DNA from: Endothia cerciana
Lineage: Eukaryota > Ascomycota > Sordariomycetes > Diaporthales > Cryphonectriaceae
Reading direction: 5' to 3'
DNA length: 64,000 nucleotides
Assembly (NCBI GenBank): GCA_026119935.1
Contig: JALRMH010000001.1
Location: 372,001 to 436,000, forward strand
This document shows, in pieces, positions 24,023 to 36,134 of this stretch. The first letter of the stretch is position 1; the number at the start of each line of letters is the position of its first letter. The translations under genes and the position numbers were made by a program. The notes beneath the pieces were generated by a model. It worked only from the letters and a program-made list of their open reading frames with translations, was not told the origin of the DNA and ran no database searches.

Positions 24023-26085
24023 CCTTGAGGGCCGCCGAGGTTCGAAAGTGAAACACGACCCCAACGACACAAGAGATGCAGCGCTGGAGGTGATGTCCAG
24101 GGCACCAATGACTCGACTACTCGACAATCCCAACCCTAGCACCCTCCACCCGCCAATGTCAACACACACCATCCCACCAAAGAGAAAGGTCATGAGAGAC
24201 AGGCAGAAAGGCAAACGGACACGAAGGGACGACGGTGCTCACTCCAACAAGCAGAGACGCGAGGACGGCGGCATATACCGATCTGCCCATTTACTGATTC
24301 TCCTTTTCGCTTGTTTTGTACCAACAGGATATCCAGTTCATCTGTGGTCTTCCTCACCGTGTCGATCGGCAAATCAATACAACGCCAACCCATCAGGCAA
24401 TTCAGAGGAAAGATTAAGAGGGAAAATGAGGAGAGGCCGCGTGTGCATATTCATGGACAATTTGGGCTGGCAGCATCTAGGGCAAAAGCATCTACGGGGC
24501 GAGGTGAGATATATCTCGGAGGAAGAGTAATGCATATATACCACGACCAAAAACTTTCTTACCGGGGCAAAAAAAAAAAAAAGGTTGTTACTTCTGTGTC
24601 CCGAGACATGCTCCGAGGTTCTTTGCCTGCCTGGCTGATTGCTGATGCGGTGGTTCGTCACGCCTCCGCTTCTTTTTCCCACTGCGTCCCGAATACATTT
24701 CTAGCGGTCCCATTGGGCGTCACGCGTATCGTGCGATGCGATGCGCTGTGATACTTCTACAGCGGCGTCTGTCTTGTATCAGGTTATCGAAAGCAACTGG
24801 GAGGGAGGGAAGGGCTGGTTGGCCTGTTCTGAAACCCCATGGCGCTTCCATCGTCGAATGAGGCCTGTACAAGTAAGGTAATTGTGGGACGAGCAGACAG
24901 CTCCTCCCGGATCGTCTGCTCAATGGCATCGACTTTGCCTAACCCTCTTGGTTGACAGCTCTTGTGGCGCCGTTGGGTGTTTTTCACGGCGGCACGGTGC
25001 ATCGCTAGCCTCGCTGCGGCAATTTGGTGATCCTGCCTGAACGAACCCGATCGACAAGTTTGGATCGACAGGAGCTCCTTTTCGGCACCCTGGTTATGTG
25101 CGACGAGCGAAAACCTGCGTTCTCGGGTGGGCGGTTCGAGGTACCGTGGCACAGTATCGACGGGCGGGCCGAATCTGGGTTAAGAGCGTGGGGTTGCTTG
25201 GATGACATGTGATTCCGGAAGAGCTGGTTCACATAGTAGACAGGCTGCTACGGTATACGGACGTACCGGTGCTCGCTCGGACCCGGAGCAGGCCATTCGC
25301 AGAGAAAGAGGGGTCGTCATAGATTATATCTCCTCTGGTGGGTGCCACGCGGCGGGGATTGAAGTTACCGGTCAATCATTCTAGATTTCCCAACGTATTG
25401 TGAAACAAAACATATCAGATAACCCCGAGAATGTGGGTGTCGTTGATTACGCGCGAGGCATGAGACTGAGCAGTTGGGTGGGTATGAATCCATCCTGCTC
25501 GAGTCTGTTGGGAGCAGTTGCGCCCTCGGGGCCCTCGGGTCCAGTCAGCCCAGCCAATGTAGCAGATGCCGGTGGGCGGTTCTTGCCCTAAGGTATATCC
25601 AGGGCCAGGTTTAGGTGTCAAGTACCTCATGGACTGCGCATGTCATTTCATCCCATCCATTGCACGGCGGATGGGAAGCCCCTCATCCTCATTCAGAAAC
25701 ACCACCTGAACTAAGCAGGTCCGAAAAGCCCCACCCAGCCTCGGCCTCTCTCCCTTGTGATAACAGCTCCTTTGCAATAATACTCACTGCCTTCCTTCTT
25801 CCCTACCACTTCACATCCCTGGAGTTCACAGATCCCCGAAAAGCCCTGTGTATTCTAAGAAACTACAGAGTACGGACCTGTCCTACTACACCTCTGGTAG
25901 AACTTGTAGGCCTTAATGACCAAGGTAACATTGTGTGTTATAGGTGAGGTGTTCCACCCCCTACCTCCGGCTGACAGTGGTCCCCTTATAGACGGCCGGT
26001 ATGGAGACTTACACCTGACACAGACAACGAACACCTCGCGGATACAGATTGAGAAGAGACTCCAGCCTCTGAGCGATCCTTGATC
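24023..26085. other. Intergenic, 2.1 kb, no supported gene
   Basis: Short frames on both strands without motifs. An A-run lies at 24570-24583. The right part is C/T-rich and is presumably the promoter and leader of the calycin-like gene. Nothing else seen. Confidence 0.55.
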
Positions 26086-26801
26086 ATGGCTGCTCCGGCA
26101 TCTAAGACCATCCACGACCTCAATGGCACTTGGTATCTGGTGAGGCGCCGCTCCGGCCCATCCCAAAAGGCAATGTTGCATGGACAGAAGCTGGACCGCG
26201 GTTTCTCGCAGGTCACCAACCCTGCTTCGCATGCATCCGCCTGCCCGCACTCCAAAACAAGAACATCATGAGCTGACCAAGCTCCCCCTTCCCCCCCCCC
26301 CCCCCAAAATAGAACAAGACCCTCTCGGACGACGTCAGCCCGGCCCTCGAGATCCAGGGCATAGGCTGGCTGACCCGCAAGGCGATCGGCCTGGCGTCCG
26401 TGACGCTGCACGTGAAGCAGTACGTGGGCGAGGACGGCCAGGTCGAGCACATCGACATCGAGCAGACGGCCACCGGCGGGCTCAAGGGCACGAGCGAGCA
26501 CCGCGCGCTCGACAACACGTGGCGCGAGCACAAGGACTGGCTGTTCGGGCGCGTGCGCGGCCGCAGCCAGTTCGTCACCGAGGTCCCCGGGGGCGACGCC
26601 TTCCTGGAGAGCAACTGGGAGGAGGGCACGGCCGAGTGGGTCTTCAACCTCGTCGAGAGCCTCGACAGCGGGTGGACCGCGAGGCAGACGTGGGGGTTCC
26701 AGCTCGTCAAGGGGGAGAGGAGGTACGTGAGAAACGTGGTGGTCGAGAAGGGGGAGAAGAGGGCGGAGATCAGGATGGTCTATGACTGGGTCCCGGAGTA
26801 A
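26086..26801 (+). CDS. Small conserved fungal protein, calycin-like
   Basis: Two exons, 180 residues: 26086-26139 and 26313-26801. The join gives IHDLNGTWYL-NKTLSDDVSPAL. The opening DLNGTW and the alternating beta-strand pattern that follows (VTLHVKQY, HIDIEQTATGG, EHKDWLFGRVRG, WGFQLVKGERRYVR, RMVYDW) suggest a lipocalin or fatty-acid-binding-like beta barrel, a pattern I know from uncharacterised ascomycete proteins. No signal peptide is seen, so a cytosolic small-ligand binder is a fair guess, not a demonstrated role. The exon is strikingly GC-rich, which opens a long antisense frame. The 173-bp intron has a C15 tract (26291-26305) only a few bases before its acceptor. Confidence 0.82.
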
Positions 26802-27386
26802 GGGCGACAACCGTTGCGGAGGATCGTCTGAACTTCCTGCTTGGGTGCCTGGGGGGATGTGCAGGCACAAACGGTTTACAATGGCCATGGGGCTACGATA
26901 AAGACGGTCCATATTCCTACGTTTCAACGGGAGGAGACGACATTCCATGATCTCAATGTCGTCTATCCTTCTGTAATGATATCTTTCTAGTGAAACAGTC
27001 ATGAATACCTTTGCATCCATTAAGGCTTGACATGTCAAACAAGCGGTTGAGAAGTCGATTCAAACTGTCCCAGGCACGCCCCATCTTCCCAACCATGCAT
27101 GTCCTGTTGAAAGGGCAATCTGCCCGTGTCCCAGACCCCGGAAAGACGCCAGGCCATCGGACGTCCGTAGCTGAGTGTGCATTCTCTCCTCCATGCGCGC
27201 GTCTCTCATATACGGGGGCATCTTGATTCTTCTGCCCCAACTTTGAGCCGATACAGCCGCGATCCGGGAGACTTCCGTGCTTTGACCGTAGGTGTCTCGC
27301 AGGGGGCGTTCTGTTACGCCATTGTATTTGATATTTCGTCGTCGTGGTCAGGCCCGGCAGATAATCCGCTCAGTGGCGGCGGGTCC
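26802..27386. other. Convergent 3' flanks
   Basis: About 585 bp between two genes that face each other; no supported frame or repeat. Presumably both 3' UTRs. Confidence 0.5.
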
Positions 27387-27987
27387 CTAAGCCGGCCTCC
27401 TCTTCACGAACTCCTCCAGATCCCCCCTCGTCGCCACGCCTAGGACAAATCGTCTGTTGTCGTCCGTCACGACCGCAAACTCCTGCTTCTGCCCGCCGGT
27501 CTCGGCGCCCTCGAAGAAGGCCTCGAGCTCCTCCAGCGGCGTGTCCATGGTGATGACCTTGTACTTCTTGCCCTTCCGCTGGAAGCGGGTCATGGCGCTG
27601 GAGATGTGGTCCTCGGGGTTCACCTTGCCGCCATCGAGGAGGGCCTGTAGCTGCGGTATGGCGATGTAGCCGAGGAGGCTGCGGGTCTCGCTGTCGACGA
27701 TGGTGAGGTGTGTGTAGTCGCGCTCGAAGGCGAGGGTGAGGGCGAGGGAGATGGGGTCCGAGGGCGTAAGAGAGAGTGCCGCGGGCGGTTGGAGGTCTTC
27801 TACTGCGGCCTACGAGGTGTTGTGTTAGTTGCTTTGCCCACAGCCTCGTGCAGCGACATGCTGTTCCTGTCGCAGATCAGGTTCTACGTACCCCGCGATA
27901 CCGAGATGCCCACTTTGAGACGAAGGATGCTGAGCTGGACCCCTCGGCTGTGGTTGTCGAGGGCTGCGCCATTATCCCTGTCGCCAT
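27387..27987 (-). CDS. CBS-domain pair protein
   Basis: Two exons, 172 residues: 27892-27987 and 27387-27809, joined in phase 0 across an 82-bp intron. After a short Ser/Thr-rich N-terminus comes KWASRYRG-AAVEDLQPP and then two CBS repeats that almost fill the protein: SPSD-like PSDPISLALTLAFERDYTHLTIVD with GYIAIPQLQALL, then KVITMDTPLEELEAFFEG, FAVVTDDNRRFVLGVATRGDLEEFV. Such Bateman modules bind adenosine nucleotides and usually regulate a partner; no catalytic domain is attached here. An alternative ATG six codons downstream is possible. It is divergent from the phosphate carrier gene. Confidence 0.88.
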
Positions 27988-28995
27988 GACGGGTCACAAG
28001 CCAGATGACAGGTTATGTGCCTTGCCTGAAACAACGGGCTTCGCCTGCGCGACTGGGTCAAGAAGCTTGTCCGAGGCACTGTCGTCGTCGTCGTCGTCGT
28101 CGTCGTGGTGAGGGAGCGGGCGTCTTCACTGTTGCACCAGCATTGAATGTGACAGCGGAAAAGAACCGAAGATTAGCGCTGCGATCTGTCCGACTGTGGG
28201 GCTACCGCCGCGATAGCGGACCGGACCCTCCGTCACATCTGAGCACTCGGTCTAGACACCTCTTTCTCGCTCTCTACTCACCACCGTATGCATACTAGCG
28301 ACAGACGACCTCACCTCGAGAGCGGTCGACGCCCCTGAAGAAAATAAATTATCCTCGTGCGAAATCAGCATTGATGCAGTAGGCCTTCTCAACTTGGAAT
28401 GGTGAGAGCAATTCTGGCAGATATATCTAGGCAATAGCCAATCAGCAACAATCGGGATGGTCGGTAAAACAAACCCCGCCGACGTCACTGGGGGGGTTAG
28501 TGGTGCTGCTTGCTACCTGCTGTCCCATTGTTGTCTGACGGCCTGCTGAGCCAATAGATGGAGGTGAGGATGGGGATTGGAGAAGCTGACAAGCGCGTCT
28601 GGCCCCCCGTCGTGCTTGTCACTCCTCCTCCATCCTCTCCTATCTCCAACATAGCGAGTGACTGTCCCGAGACATCTTCTCTCGGTCAGCCCTGCCAGTA
28701 TCGCCCACGACCTGGAATATACTGATTGACCGGAGCAAGGGTCTTTTATCAGCCCTTCAAGGCAGGTGGCCTTGAATCCAAGGTGAGGCCCTTCTGGCCG
28801 TCCTATGTCCGTTAAGTGCGGGTTTCATCATCCCCACTGTTTCCTCAACCCGCGGGACATACCGGAATCCCACTCTCCTAGTGCTTATTTATATCTCGAG
28901 AGCGATTAAACTACTTCGTGTCACGTCCGAGGAGCTTCAAAGTACTGACGGTAGCTCAGGTAGCTGTGTGAGAGTCACCCCCTCTGCCTCGCAAG
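27988..28995. promoter_or_regulatory. Divergent promoter, CBS protein / phosphate carrier
   Basis: About 1 kb between two starts that point away from each other. It contains an uninterrupted GTC trinucleotide repeat at 28081-28106 close to the CBS-protein start. No supported frame. Confidence 0.45.
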
Positions 28996-30329
28996 ATGTC
29001 GCACCTCTACCCTCGCTACGAGATCCTTCAGAAGACCTTCCCGAATCAGTCCCGGGATGGGCTGAAGGCGCGAGGCGGCGGGGCCACCCCGTATCAAGCT
29101 CGCATGGATATCTACTCTGCCTACTCGACCGTAGAAGACAAGGCCAAGAAGCTCTCTGCTGAAGCGACCGCCGAGTTCAACAAGGCCTCTACTGCGGCTC
29201 AGGCCAAGACGGGCCAGATCGAGCTCTATTCCGGCAAGTACTATGCTGCGTGTACGTTTGGTGGACTGCTGGCCTGTGTAAGTCGAGATCCATGTACCTC
29301 GTTCTCTGGGCCCGGCGTACTCATCCCGCGCTCCAGGGCTTGACGCATACGGCTGTCACACCTCTCGATGTCGTCAAGACTCGACGGCAGGTGGACTCCA
29401 AGCTGTACACTGGCAACTTCCAGGCCTGGGGGAAGATCTACCGAACCGAGGGCCTCCGGGGTGTTTTCACCGGCTGGAGCCCCACGTTCTTCGGCTACTC
29501 CGCCCAGGGCGCCTTCAAGTATGGCTGGTATGAATACTTCAAGAAGACTTACGCAGACATCGCCGGTCCGGAAGCTGCATACAAGTACAAGACCGGCCTT
29601 TACCTTGCAGCGTCCGCCTCGGCCGAATTCCTGGCCGACATTGCTTTGTGCCCATTCGAGTCGGTCAAGGTGAGGATGCAGGCGACTATCCCGAGCCCTT
29701 ATACCGGCACATTCCACGGTCTCAGCACGATTACCGCAACGGAGGGCTTTGGTGGTCTGTACAAGGGCCTCTATCCGCTCTGGGGCCGACAGATCCCATA
29801 CACCATGATGAAGTTCGTTTCCTCCTCAATAAGCCGTCATCTGATGTTGGCAGAATATCCTAATCTAACGCTACGGCTAGGTTCGCGTCCTTCGAGACTA
29901 TTGTCGAGATGATCTACGATCGCATGCCTGGTACCAAGAGTGACTATTCAAAGGCCGCCCAGACTGGTGTATCGTTTGTCGGTGGCTACCTAGCTGGTAT
30001 CTTGTGTGCCATCGTTTCTCACCCTGCCGATGTGATGGTCTCCAAGTTGAACGCCTCTCGGAAGCCGGGTGAGTCTTTTGGAACCGTAACCTCGAGAATC
30101 TACGGCGACATCGGCTTCAGGGGACTGTGGAATGGTTTGCCAATGAGAATTGTAATGATTGGAACACTGACTGGCTTGCAATGGATGATCTACGTGAGTG
30201 GCGTCCCTTGATGTTAGTCTTGCACTAAGCAGAATTCACTAATAGACGCGACCACAGGATTATTTCAAGATCTTCATGGGTTTCCCTACGACTGGTGGTG
30301 CGGCACCGCCTGCGAAGAAGGAGGACTGA
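28996..30329 (+). CDS. Mitochondrial phosphate carrier (Pic2 / SLC25A3 type)
   Basis: Inner-membrane carrier that imports phosphate; the yeast homologue Pic2 also moves copper. Four exons, 380 residues: 28996-29277, 29337-29812, 29881-30193 and 30258-30329. Three mitochondrial carrier repeats are visible by their PxD/ExxKxR signatures: TPLDVVKTR, CPFESVKVR and HPADVMVSK. The run IELYSGKYYAACTFGGLLACG and the end DYFKIFMGFPTTGG match Pic2 better than Mir1. About 75 residues precede the first repeat, longer than in yeast Pic2, with basic residues and no clear secretory signal; it may be a presequence. Exon joins restore MMKFASFETIVE and WMIYDYFK. Which physiological substrate dominates is not shown by the sequence. 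Confidence 0.95.
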
Positions 30330-30790
30330 GCTGTTCGGAGCAGAGAATTGACGGTACGGGATTCTAGTCGAGGACGTGGTCAATTTGGCCCAGGAACAGA
30401 CGACCAGGCGGCTGACCTGATCTTGTATTTGTTTTGAAGTATCAGGCATACGTCTGCAGTTCCGAGCTTCCATTACACCATAAACATCGTTGTCTTACCT
30501 ACTAAGATGACTTCCTGCTTGCAATGTCCAGGGCGCGCGGGTACTTTTTATGTACCCCCTTCGTTCTCCCTTCCCTGTTTTCCCTTCATTCTTTGGGACC
30601 CTGTTGGTGGGAATTGGGGTTGGGGTAGGGGGGAGACGTTTGGCTTGGTGCACGGACCCCTGTTCCCCCAATGCAGTATTTCGTCAGCGAGCGTTTCCCT
30701 CTAGTTGAGCTCCAAAAAAAGTCACTGCCACAATCCTTCTGCCTCTTCAGACCTCAGGTTCTGCAACAACAGCAAGAAGACAGCACGGAA
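30330..30790. other. Short intergenic region before cus2
   Basis: About 460 bp between two genes in tandem; C/T-rich in the right half, consistent with a promoter and leader. No supported frame. Confidence 0.5.
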
Positions 30791-32209
30791 ATGGCAGAGC
30801 AATCTATTGCCGAGGTCCTCACCTTCCCGACGGACCCTGCGCAGTTTGACAACGATCATCGAATCTCTTTCTCCAGACTTGACAACAAGCACATTGCCGT
30901 ACAGGAGTCTGATGGCACCGAGTACGAGTTCGATGCGCAGTTGAAGCGGTGGTTGCCTGTCTTGGACGAGGATGAGGAAGCCCTCATACAACAGCAACAG
31001 AGTGCCTATGGCAGCGACGCTCCATCCGGAGATTCTCAGTCAGGAAACGGCAGGAAGAGAAGGCGAGACGACCTCGAGGTAAGCTGCGCATGCTGGTCCA
31101 TCTGGACGTGTCGCGTGATGATGCCTCAACATGGGCCTGCCTCTCTCCTGTACCATTGTTCACGAGGCTTTTTCTCGACCTGGCGCTTGACAAATACCGC
31201 ACCGAGGCCCGACGGAGCAATCCCGAGATCCATTGCCCAAGGGAAGAAAGGACATGGTGACACACTGACATAAGCCCCCGCGCTGCTTCAGGATCAGGAC
31301 AATAACGACCCCTCTGCCTCTTCCTCCAACGGCAAGCGAAAGAACAAGAAACAAGCCACCCAACAAAAACAGCCGCCCCAGAACAGGGCCGTCTACGTGA
31401 CAGGTCTACCTCTTGATGTGACCATCGACGATGTGGCCGAGGTCTTCAGCCGCAAGTGCGGCGTCATCGCCGAGGAGATCGACAGCGGGCGGCCGCGGAT
31501 CAAGCTGTACACGGATGCGGAGGGTAATTTCAAGGGCGACGCGCTTGTCGTATTCTTCAAGCCCCAGAGCGTCGGCATGGCAATCATGCTGCTGGACGAC
31601 ACGCACTTCCGGTACAGCGAATCCGGGCTCGGGTCTGGCAAGATGCGCGTGCAGGCTGCCGACGCCAGCTACAAGAAGACGCAGCAGCAGCAGCCGGGCG
31701 AGGGCGAGGGTGAAGGCGACAGCAAGCCACAACCACACCAGTCAAGCAACGGCAGAGGCGGGGCTGGCAACAATAGCAAGGACCGCGAGAAGGTGATCAA
31801 GAAGACCCAAAAACTCGATGCGAAGCTAGCCGACTGGTCGGACGACGAACCGGCGTATATCGCCCCAGAGCAGCGCACGGGCAAGCGCGACAAGATGGTC
31901 ATCCTCAAGCACATGTTTACTCAACAAGAGCTTGAGGAGGACCCCGCGGCTCTATTAGAGATAAAAGAGGACATACGCGACGAGTGCGAGAAGCTGGGCG
32001 AAGTCACGAATGTGGTGTTGTACGACCTCGAGCCCGAGGGCATTGTCAGTATCAAATTCCGGAAGCCCGAGTCAGCGGATGCTTGTGTGCAATTAATGGA
32101 CGGGCGAAGCTTCGGTGGCCAGAGGGTTGAGGCACACATACCCACAGGCCGACTGAAGTTCCGGAGATCCAAGGACAACAATGACGAAGCTGGCGATGAG
32201 GAGGACTGA
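30791..32209 (+). CDS. cus2: Cus2 / Tat-SF1-type splicing factor
   Basis: RNA-binding protein related to yeast Cus2 and human Tat-SF1, which act with the U2 snRNP and SF3b during prespliceosome assembly. Two exons, 401 residues: 30791-31078 and 31292-32209. An N-terminal region with a Tat-SF1-like tract (YEFDAQLKRWLPVLDEDEE) leads to a basic linker (GRKRRRDD, NGKRKNKK). RRM1 spans about 125-215 (AVYVTGLPLDVT, GDALVVFF) and RRM2 about 285-380 (VILKHMFTQQELEEDP, VVLYDLEPEGIVSIKF). RRM2 has the ordering expected of a UHM-like domain. Low-complexity Gln/Gly segments join the two. The single 213-bp intron joins in phase 0. Start MAEQSIAE chosen as the first ATG leading into the conserved region. 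Confidence 0.92.
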
Positions 32210-32790
32210 GACGTGAGCATGTGGGGCTCGAGTACGGGTTGTTTACAATCACAAGTTCCGAGACCAGGAAGGTATGGCAGCGCAGCGATAGCATGGCATT
32301 GTCCCAGAGGCTAGACTGACTCATCAACATCAAGACGCACGGCAGTCTTCTGAGACGCTTTTGGATGCTTTAGCACTACTTAGTCCGAAATGGTATCAAT
32401 CTGCGACCGTACGAAGTCCTATGCGGCCGACCTTGACTCCATTGCTTTGTATACCAAAGTTCCATACGCCGTCCTTGCAATTTCCATCAGAAGCATGTCG
32501 CGATGCCCAAATCCCTTTTCCAAACTCATAAACCTGGTTTTGACAATCCCTGTAGGGTTAGGGACGAACGGAGGAGGATGTGAGAACTCACAGTCCAAGT
32601 ATGAACTGACGCTTCGATACCATTTGCGATGTCGGGATAGTGAAGCAGTGTGAGGGCTGTAGTTGTATCCTCAAAAAATAACACGCGTGGTGGAAGTTGG
32701 GCTGCACGCTCTGCGTCAGTCTTCGCCCGACGGAGTGATGGGATTCGGCAGGTATGTATGTATGAAGCCAGTCCTTTATCCCGGTCTCTC
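32210..32790. other. Convergent 3' flanks of cus2 and the DUF5519 gene
   Basis: About 580 bp, no supported frame. Presumably both 3' UTRs. Confidence 0.5.
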
Positions 32791-33864
32791 TCAAGAGGAC
32801 TGCACCATCAGAGACTCGATGTCGACACGCTCCTCCACCGTGTACCAAATGGCAGCCTCGATGATCTTGCAGACCACGCGGAGGTCGCTCTCGTCTGTCT
32901 GCCCCGTCAGTCACCATCCCCACGCCCTATCTTGACGGGGACGAACAAAAGAAAGGAAGGGCCTCTCACCCCTCGGCGAGTACACGAGCACAAACGTCTC
33001 CGGCAGGGGGCTCGTCGGCTCCCACCACTTCTTGGGCGTCCCGAACGCCAGCGGGTGCCTCTCCGCCCAGCCCTTGGACAGGACCTCGGCGATGTCCTGG
33101 GGGTGCAGGTTCATGTGCATGCTCCGGTCAGAGTTGTGGATGTGGCAGACCTCCCCGTTGCCGCACACGTGCTCGCTCACGGGGTGGCGGGCGAACAGCG
33201 CGAAGCCGTGCTTCTCGAGGCAGCTCGTGGCGGTCCCGAACCGGGCCGGGTGCCGGGCCGCGAGGCGCGTCAGCGCCGCCCTGAGCGAGGCGAAGGCCGC
33301 GGGCGACCCGTGCTGGTTGAGCTGCCGCTGCGGCGCGAGGCCGGCGACCGTCGGCCTGGGCCCGGGGCGGTAGGGGAGGTTCTGCGGGGTGAGGACACCC
33401 CGGGCCGGGCGGGAGACGGCGGTGGTGGGGAAGGGCGGCGGCGAGAAGGGGTCGCGCAGGACGAAGAGCCGGAACCACGCGAGGCGGGCGTAGCCGGCCA
33501 GGGTGGGCGGGGTCCCGCCCGGCCCGAGGCGGAGGAAGTTCTGGTAGTCGTTCCGGATGAGTAGGAGGACGGGCACGGCGAGGATGAAGGACTCCAGCAG
33601 GAGGCGCGGCACGAAGTGCATCCCCATGAGGAGGAACAGGGACCCGGCGAGCAGGGCGTTGGCGTCGAGGGTCATGCTGAAGGGGTCCTGCCGGATGACC
33701 ATGTTCAGGGCCTTGATGTTGTCGGCCCCTGGAGGGCCCACGAGGAGGCTGTCCATCTCGTCCATCTCGAGATGAGGCGTTGACACCGCTGGGGGGGATA
33801 AACCCGTTACGCCCTCGCTGGCCGCAAGGGGCTCTGTCTGTGATGAGGTGGAGGACAAGTCCAT
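32791..33864 (-). CDS. Fungal membrane protein with DUF5519/'luciferase' domain
   Basis: Two exons, 332 residues: 32970-33864 and 32791-32894, joined across a 75-bp intron to give SPRG-DESDLRVVCKIIEAA. Residues about 66-103 hold one or two hydrophobic helices (ALLAGSLFLLMG and LLLESFILAVPVLLLI) after a soluble, acidic N-terminus. The C-terminal half matches the fungal/bacterial DUF5519 family that databases call 'luciferase domain', by HIHNSDRSMHMNLHP, GWAERHPLAF and FVLVYSPRG; despite the name no light emission is implied. The conserved His residues suggest a metal or catalytic site. The first exon is very GC-rich, so long frames appear on the other strand. Biological role unknown. Confidence 0.85.
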
Positions 33865-36103
33865 GGTGGGTGCAATGAGAGAGTCCTAGGCGGGCTGTCC
33901 TCAAGATGCTATCCGGCTCCTGTCCAGGCCTGCCCTCTATAGCTTGGCTCTGGCGTGCGTGACGGGTTCCTGGGCTATCACAGAATGGCCCGATACAGGA
34001 CAGTCTGATAACTGCGCTCGGGTCGTGCTTATTCTCGCTGAAGAGACGGTGACGGGACCCTATCCCCTCGAACGGTAAGACAAGAACGGGGTGAAGAGGG
34101 TCAATTATATAGCGTGGTGGTCGTGAGCAGTTACACACGTCAGAACTATGAGCGAAGATGTGGAGACGGTGTAGGTCATCGGTACGTCGAAGTCAGAAGG
34201 GGGGGGGGGGGCGCGACACGCCAGCGCCTTAATTACCTCCGGAGGTTTGAGGGTTAATATTTGCGGTGAGAGGCGTCGTGAAGCTTAGGGGAGGAGGATG
34301 AACATCCGAGCGGCCGGCCCATAGGGCAAAGCCTATCATGTGTATGAGACCGGAGGGCTGGGCAGGACAAGCTCGCGGACAGGAGGCGAATAGTTGTCCC
34401 TTGTTCTAGGTCGAGGCTGCGCAGTGATCGAGGCGAGGGAGTTACTAGTAGGCGGGCAGATCCTTCCAGGAGCAGCGGTATTCGTTGTTCAGGGTTTAGT
34501 TTCCCTTGGGAGGTGCATGAACCGTCAAGAGCGGGACGTGATAAGAGGGGTTGCGGCTCGTGTCCCTGGCCCTCGTGATGTAGTCGGGAGGAAGGATGTA
34601 AGAGACGGTGAGGACGAGCTGCGGATGGGGCAGGCGGACTGAGGACATCAGTCAGCTGTTCTGATTCTAGACTCATGTTTGAGGTCGACGGCCGACCTCG
34701 CGTGGCTGTTCTTAAGCGCATGTCTCTATTTCCGGGAGAACGAAGTCGGAGGCACTATGTAAGTTGACGGCAAGGTGGCGGTAGGCTACAGGTACGGGTC
34801 TGACCTGCAGCCGTGGTGATAGGGAGCCAACAGCCAACCCCAGGGTCAGCGTCATCAACGGCGAGTCCGAATACAGGCTGGCTCGAGACAGCTCAGCCAG
34901 TTGCTTTTGAAGGCAAACCATATAGCAGCAGGTCAGGGTGATGCCAGTTTCCCTGGCAGGGGGGGCTCATGAGACCACGCCTCTTTCGTGACCCGAGACA
35001 TGAACTTGAAATCTACATTGAAGCCCTTCGACAAGCCCCCGACATTGGACCTCACAAACTTCAGAGCGTGTTGTCGTTCCCACTCGGCTACCGCTCAGGG
35101 AATACTTTGCAAGTGATGATCACCCAACCTGGATGGTTTCGATGTCGCTCTCATGCAAGCCTGAGGAGGGGCACGAGGGGGGTAATACGAAGATCGTGGG
35201 ACTGAAAGAGATCAAGGGGCGGCATCGGAGGTACCTGAGGTGCTCACCAGCGGGCATCTTTACTGTAGTTGTGTCGGGGGATGACGTCGTTTTGGAACGG
35301 CTTGTAATCAGCCTGTCCGCGACGGCGGCCAGTGGAGCCCGAGCGTATCGGCGGCAAGAGGCCCGGATGTCGGCCGGGCTACAAGCCATAGCATAACGGT
35401 CTGCTATGTTACTGTTTTACTACCATGTACGTAGCCGGCTGGGGACGGACCTAGGCATCCGACCATTTCTACGGTGCGACTGGTGAAAATGCGGAGGGCC
35501 TGGGTTCCGCAGCAGCGTTGGCGGGACGCAAGTTTTCCAGGTGTGTGATCTTTCTCGTGTCCGTAGCGATCCCATTGCTATAGTTCACAAGTTGTCCTGG
35601 TCACCGCAGCGGCCGTGACGGGGCCGGCTCTCAGGGCCCCCATTCTTGAACCGGTGGAGAGCATTGATCTTGTTTTCCATGAGACAGCGGTGCCCAAATC
35701 CCGAGTACGGAACCACGAATCTCGAACCAGCAGGTTTCCTCAAATCGTGATTACCCGGGCAATTGTTGTTTGTCTTGATTTACACCTCGTCCCCCCCCCC
35801 CCCCCCATCTGCAGAGGAGACTCCAGTGTTCCTCAATCCGGCCAGGGTCTGGGCTAAAACGGGTATCAATTACCGGCGGCCTTCCGCATAGTGCGGAGAT
35901 AGAAGGGCTGCTACCATGGGCGTAGCGGGAGAGGCGCCGTGGGGTGTTAAATAAGCTTCATGGGTCGGGGAACCAGAGCCACTCGTGGTAGTATGTGGGA
36001 CGGGAAGAGCAGCCCAGCGGAGGCGCCGGGTCGAGATTGTGCCAAAGGTGGTGCCGACCGTGCTTGCGGATTGGGCAGTCCGACCTTGTCTGGGAGGATG
36101 AAA

Positions 36104-36134
36104 CCCAGTCTCGAGTGTCGGTCTCGAGACTGGG
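36104..36134. repeat. Perfect 12-bp inverted repeat, 7-nt loop
   Basis: Arms CCCAGTCTCGAG (36104-36115) and CTCGAGACTGGG (36123-36134) pair fully around a 7-nt loop. No T-run follows, and no gene end is near. Confidence 0.9.

Noticed and set aside
25125..25145. GGTTCGAGG, tRNA B-box-like
   Set aside because: No matching A box or cloverleaf stems; also checked similar strings near 24040 and 35720 with the same result.
25986..27038. 350-codon open frame on the minus strand
   Set aside because: It is the antisense of the very GC-rich calycin-like exon; the leucine/arginine-rich product is typical of a shadow frame.
28081..28106. GTC repeat as a coding poly-Val/Arg/Ser tract
   Set aside because: It lies outside every supported exon, in a promoter region.
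33128..34138. 336-codon minus-strand frame, and a 304-codon plus-strand frame at 32650-33564
   Set aside because: Both overlap the GC-rich exon of the DUF5519 gene in other frames and consist of Arg/Pro/Gly-rich sequence without motifs.
34254..34721. 155-codon minus-strand frame
   Set aside because: No motif, no splice partner, and frames of similar size occur on the other strand.
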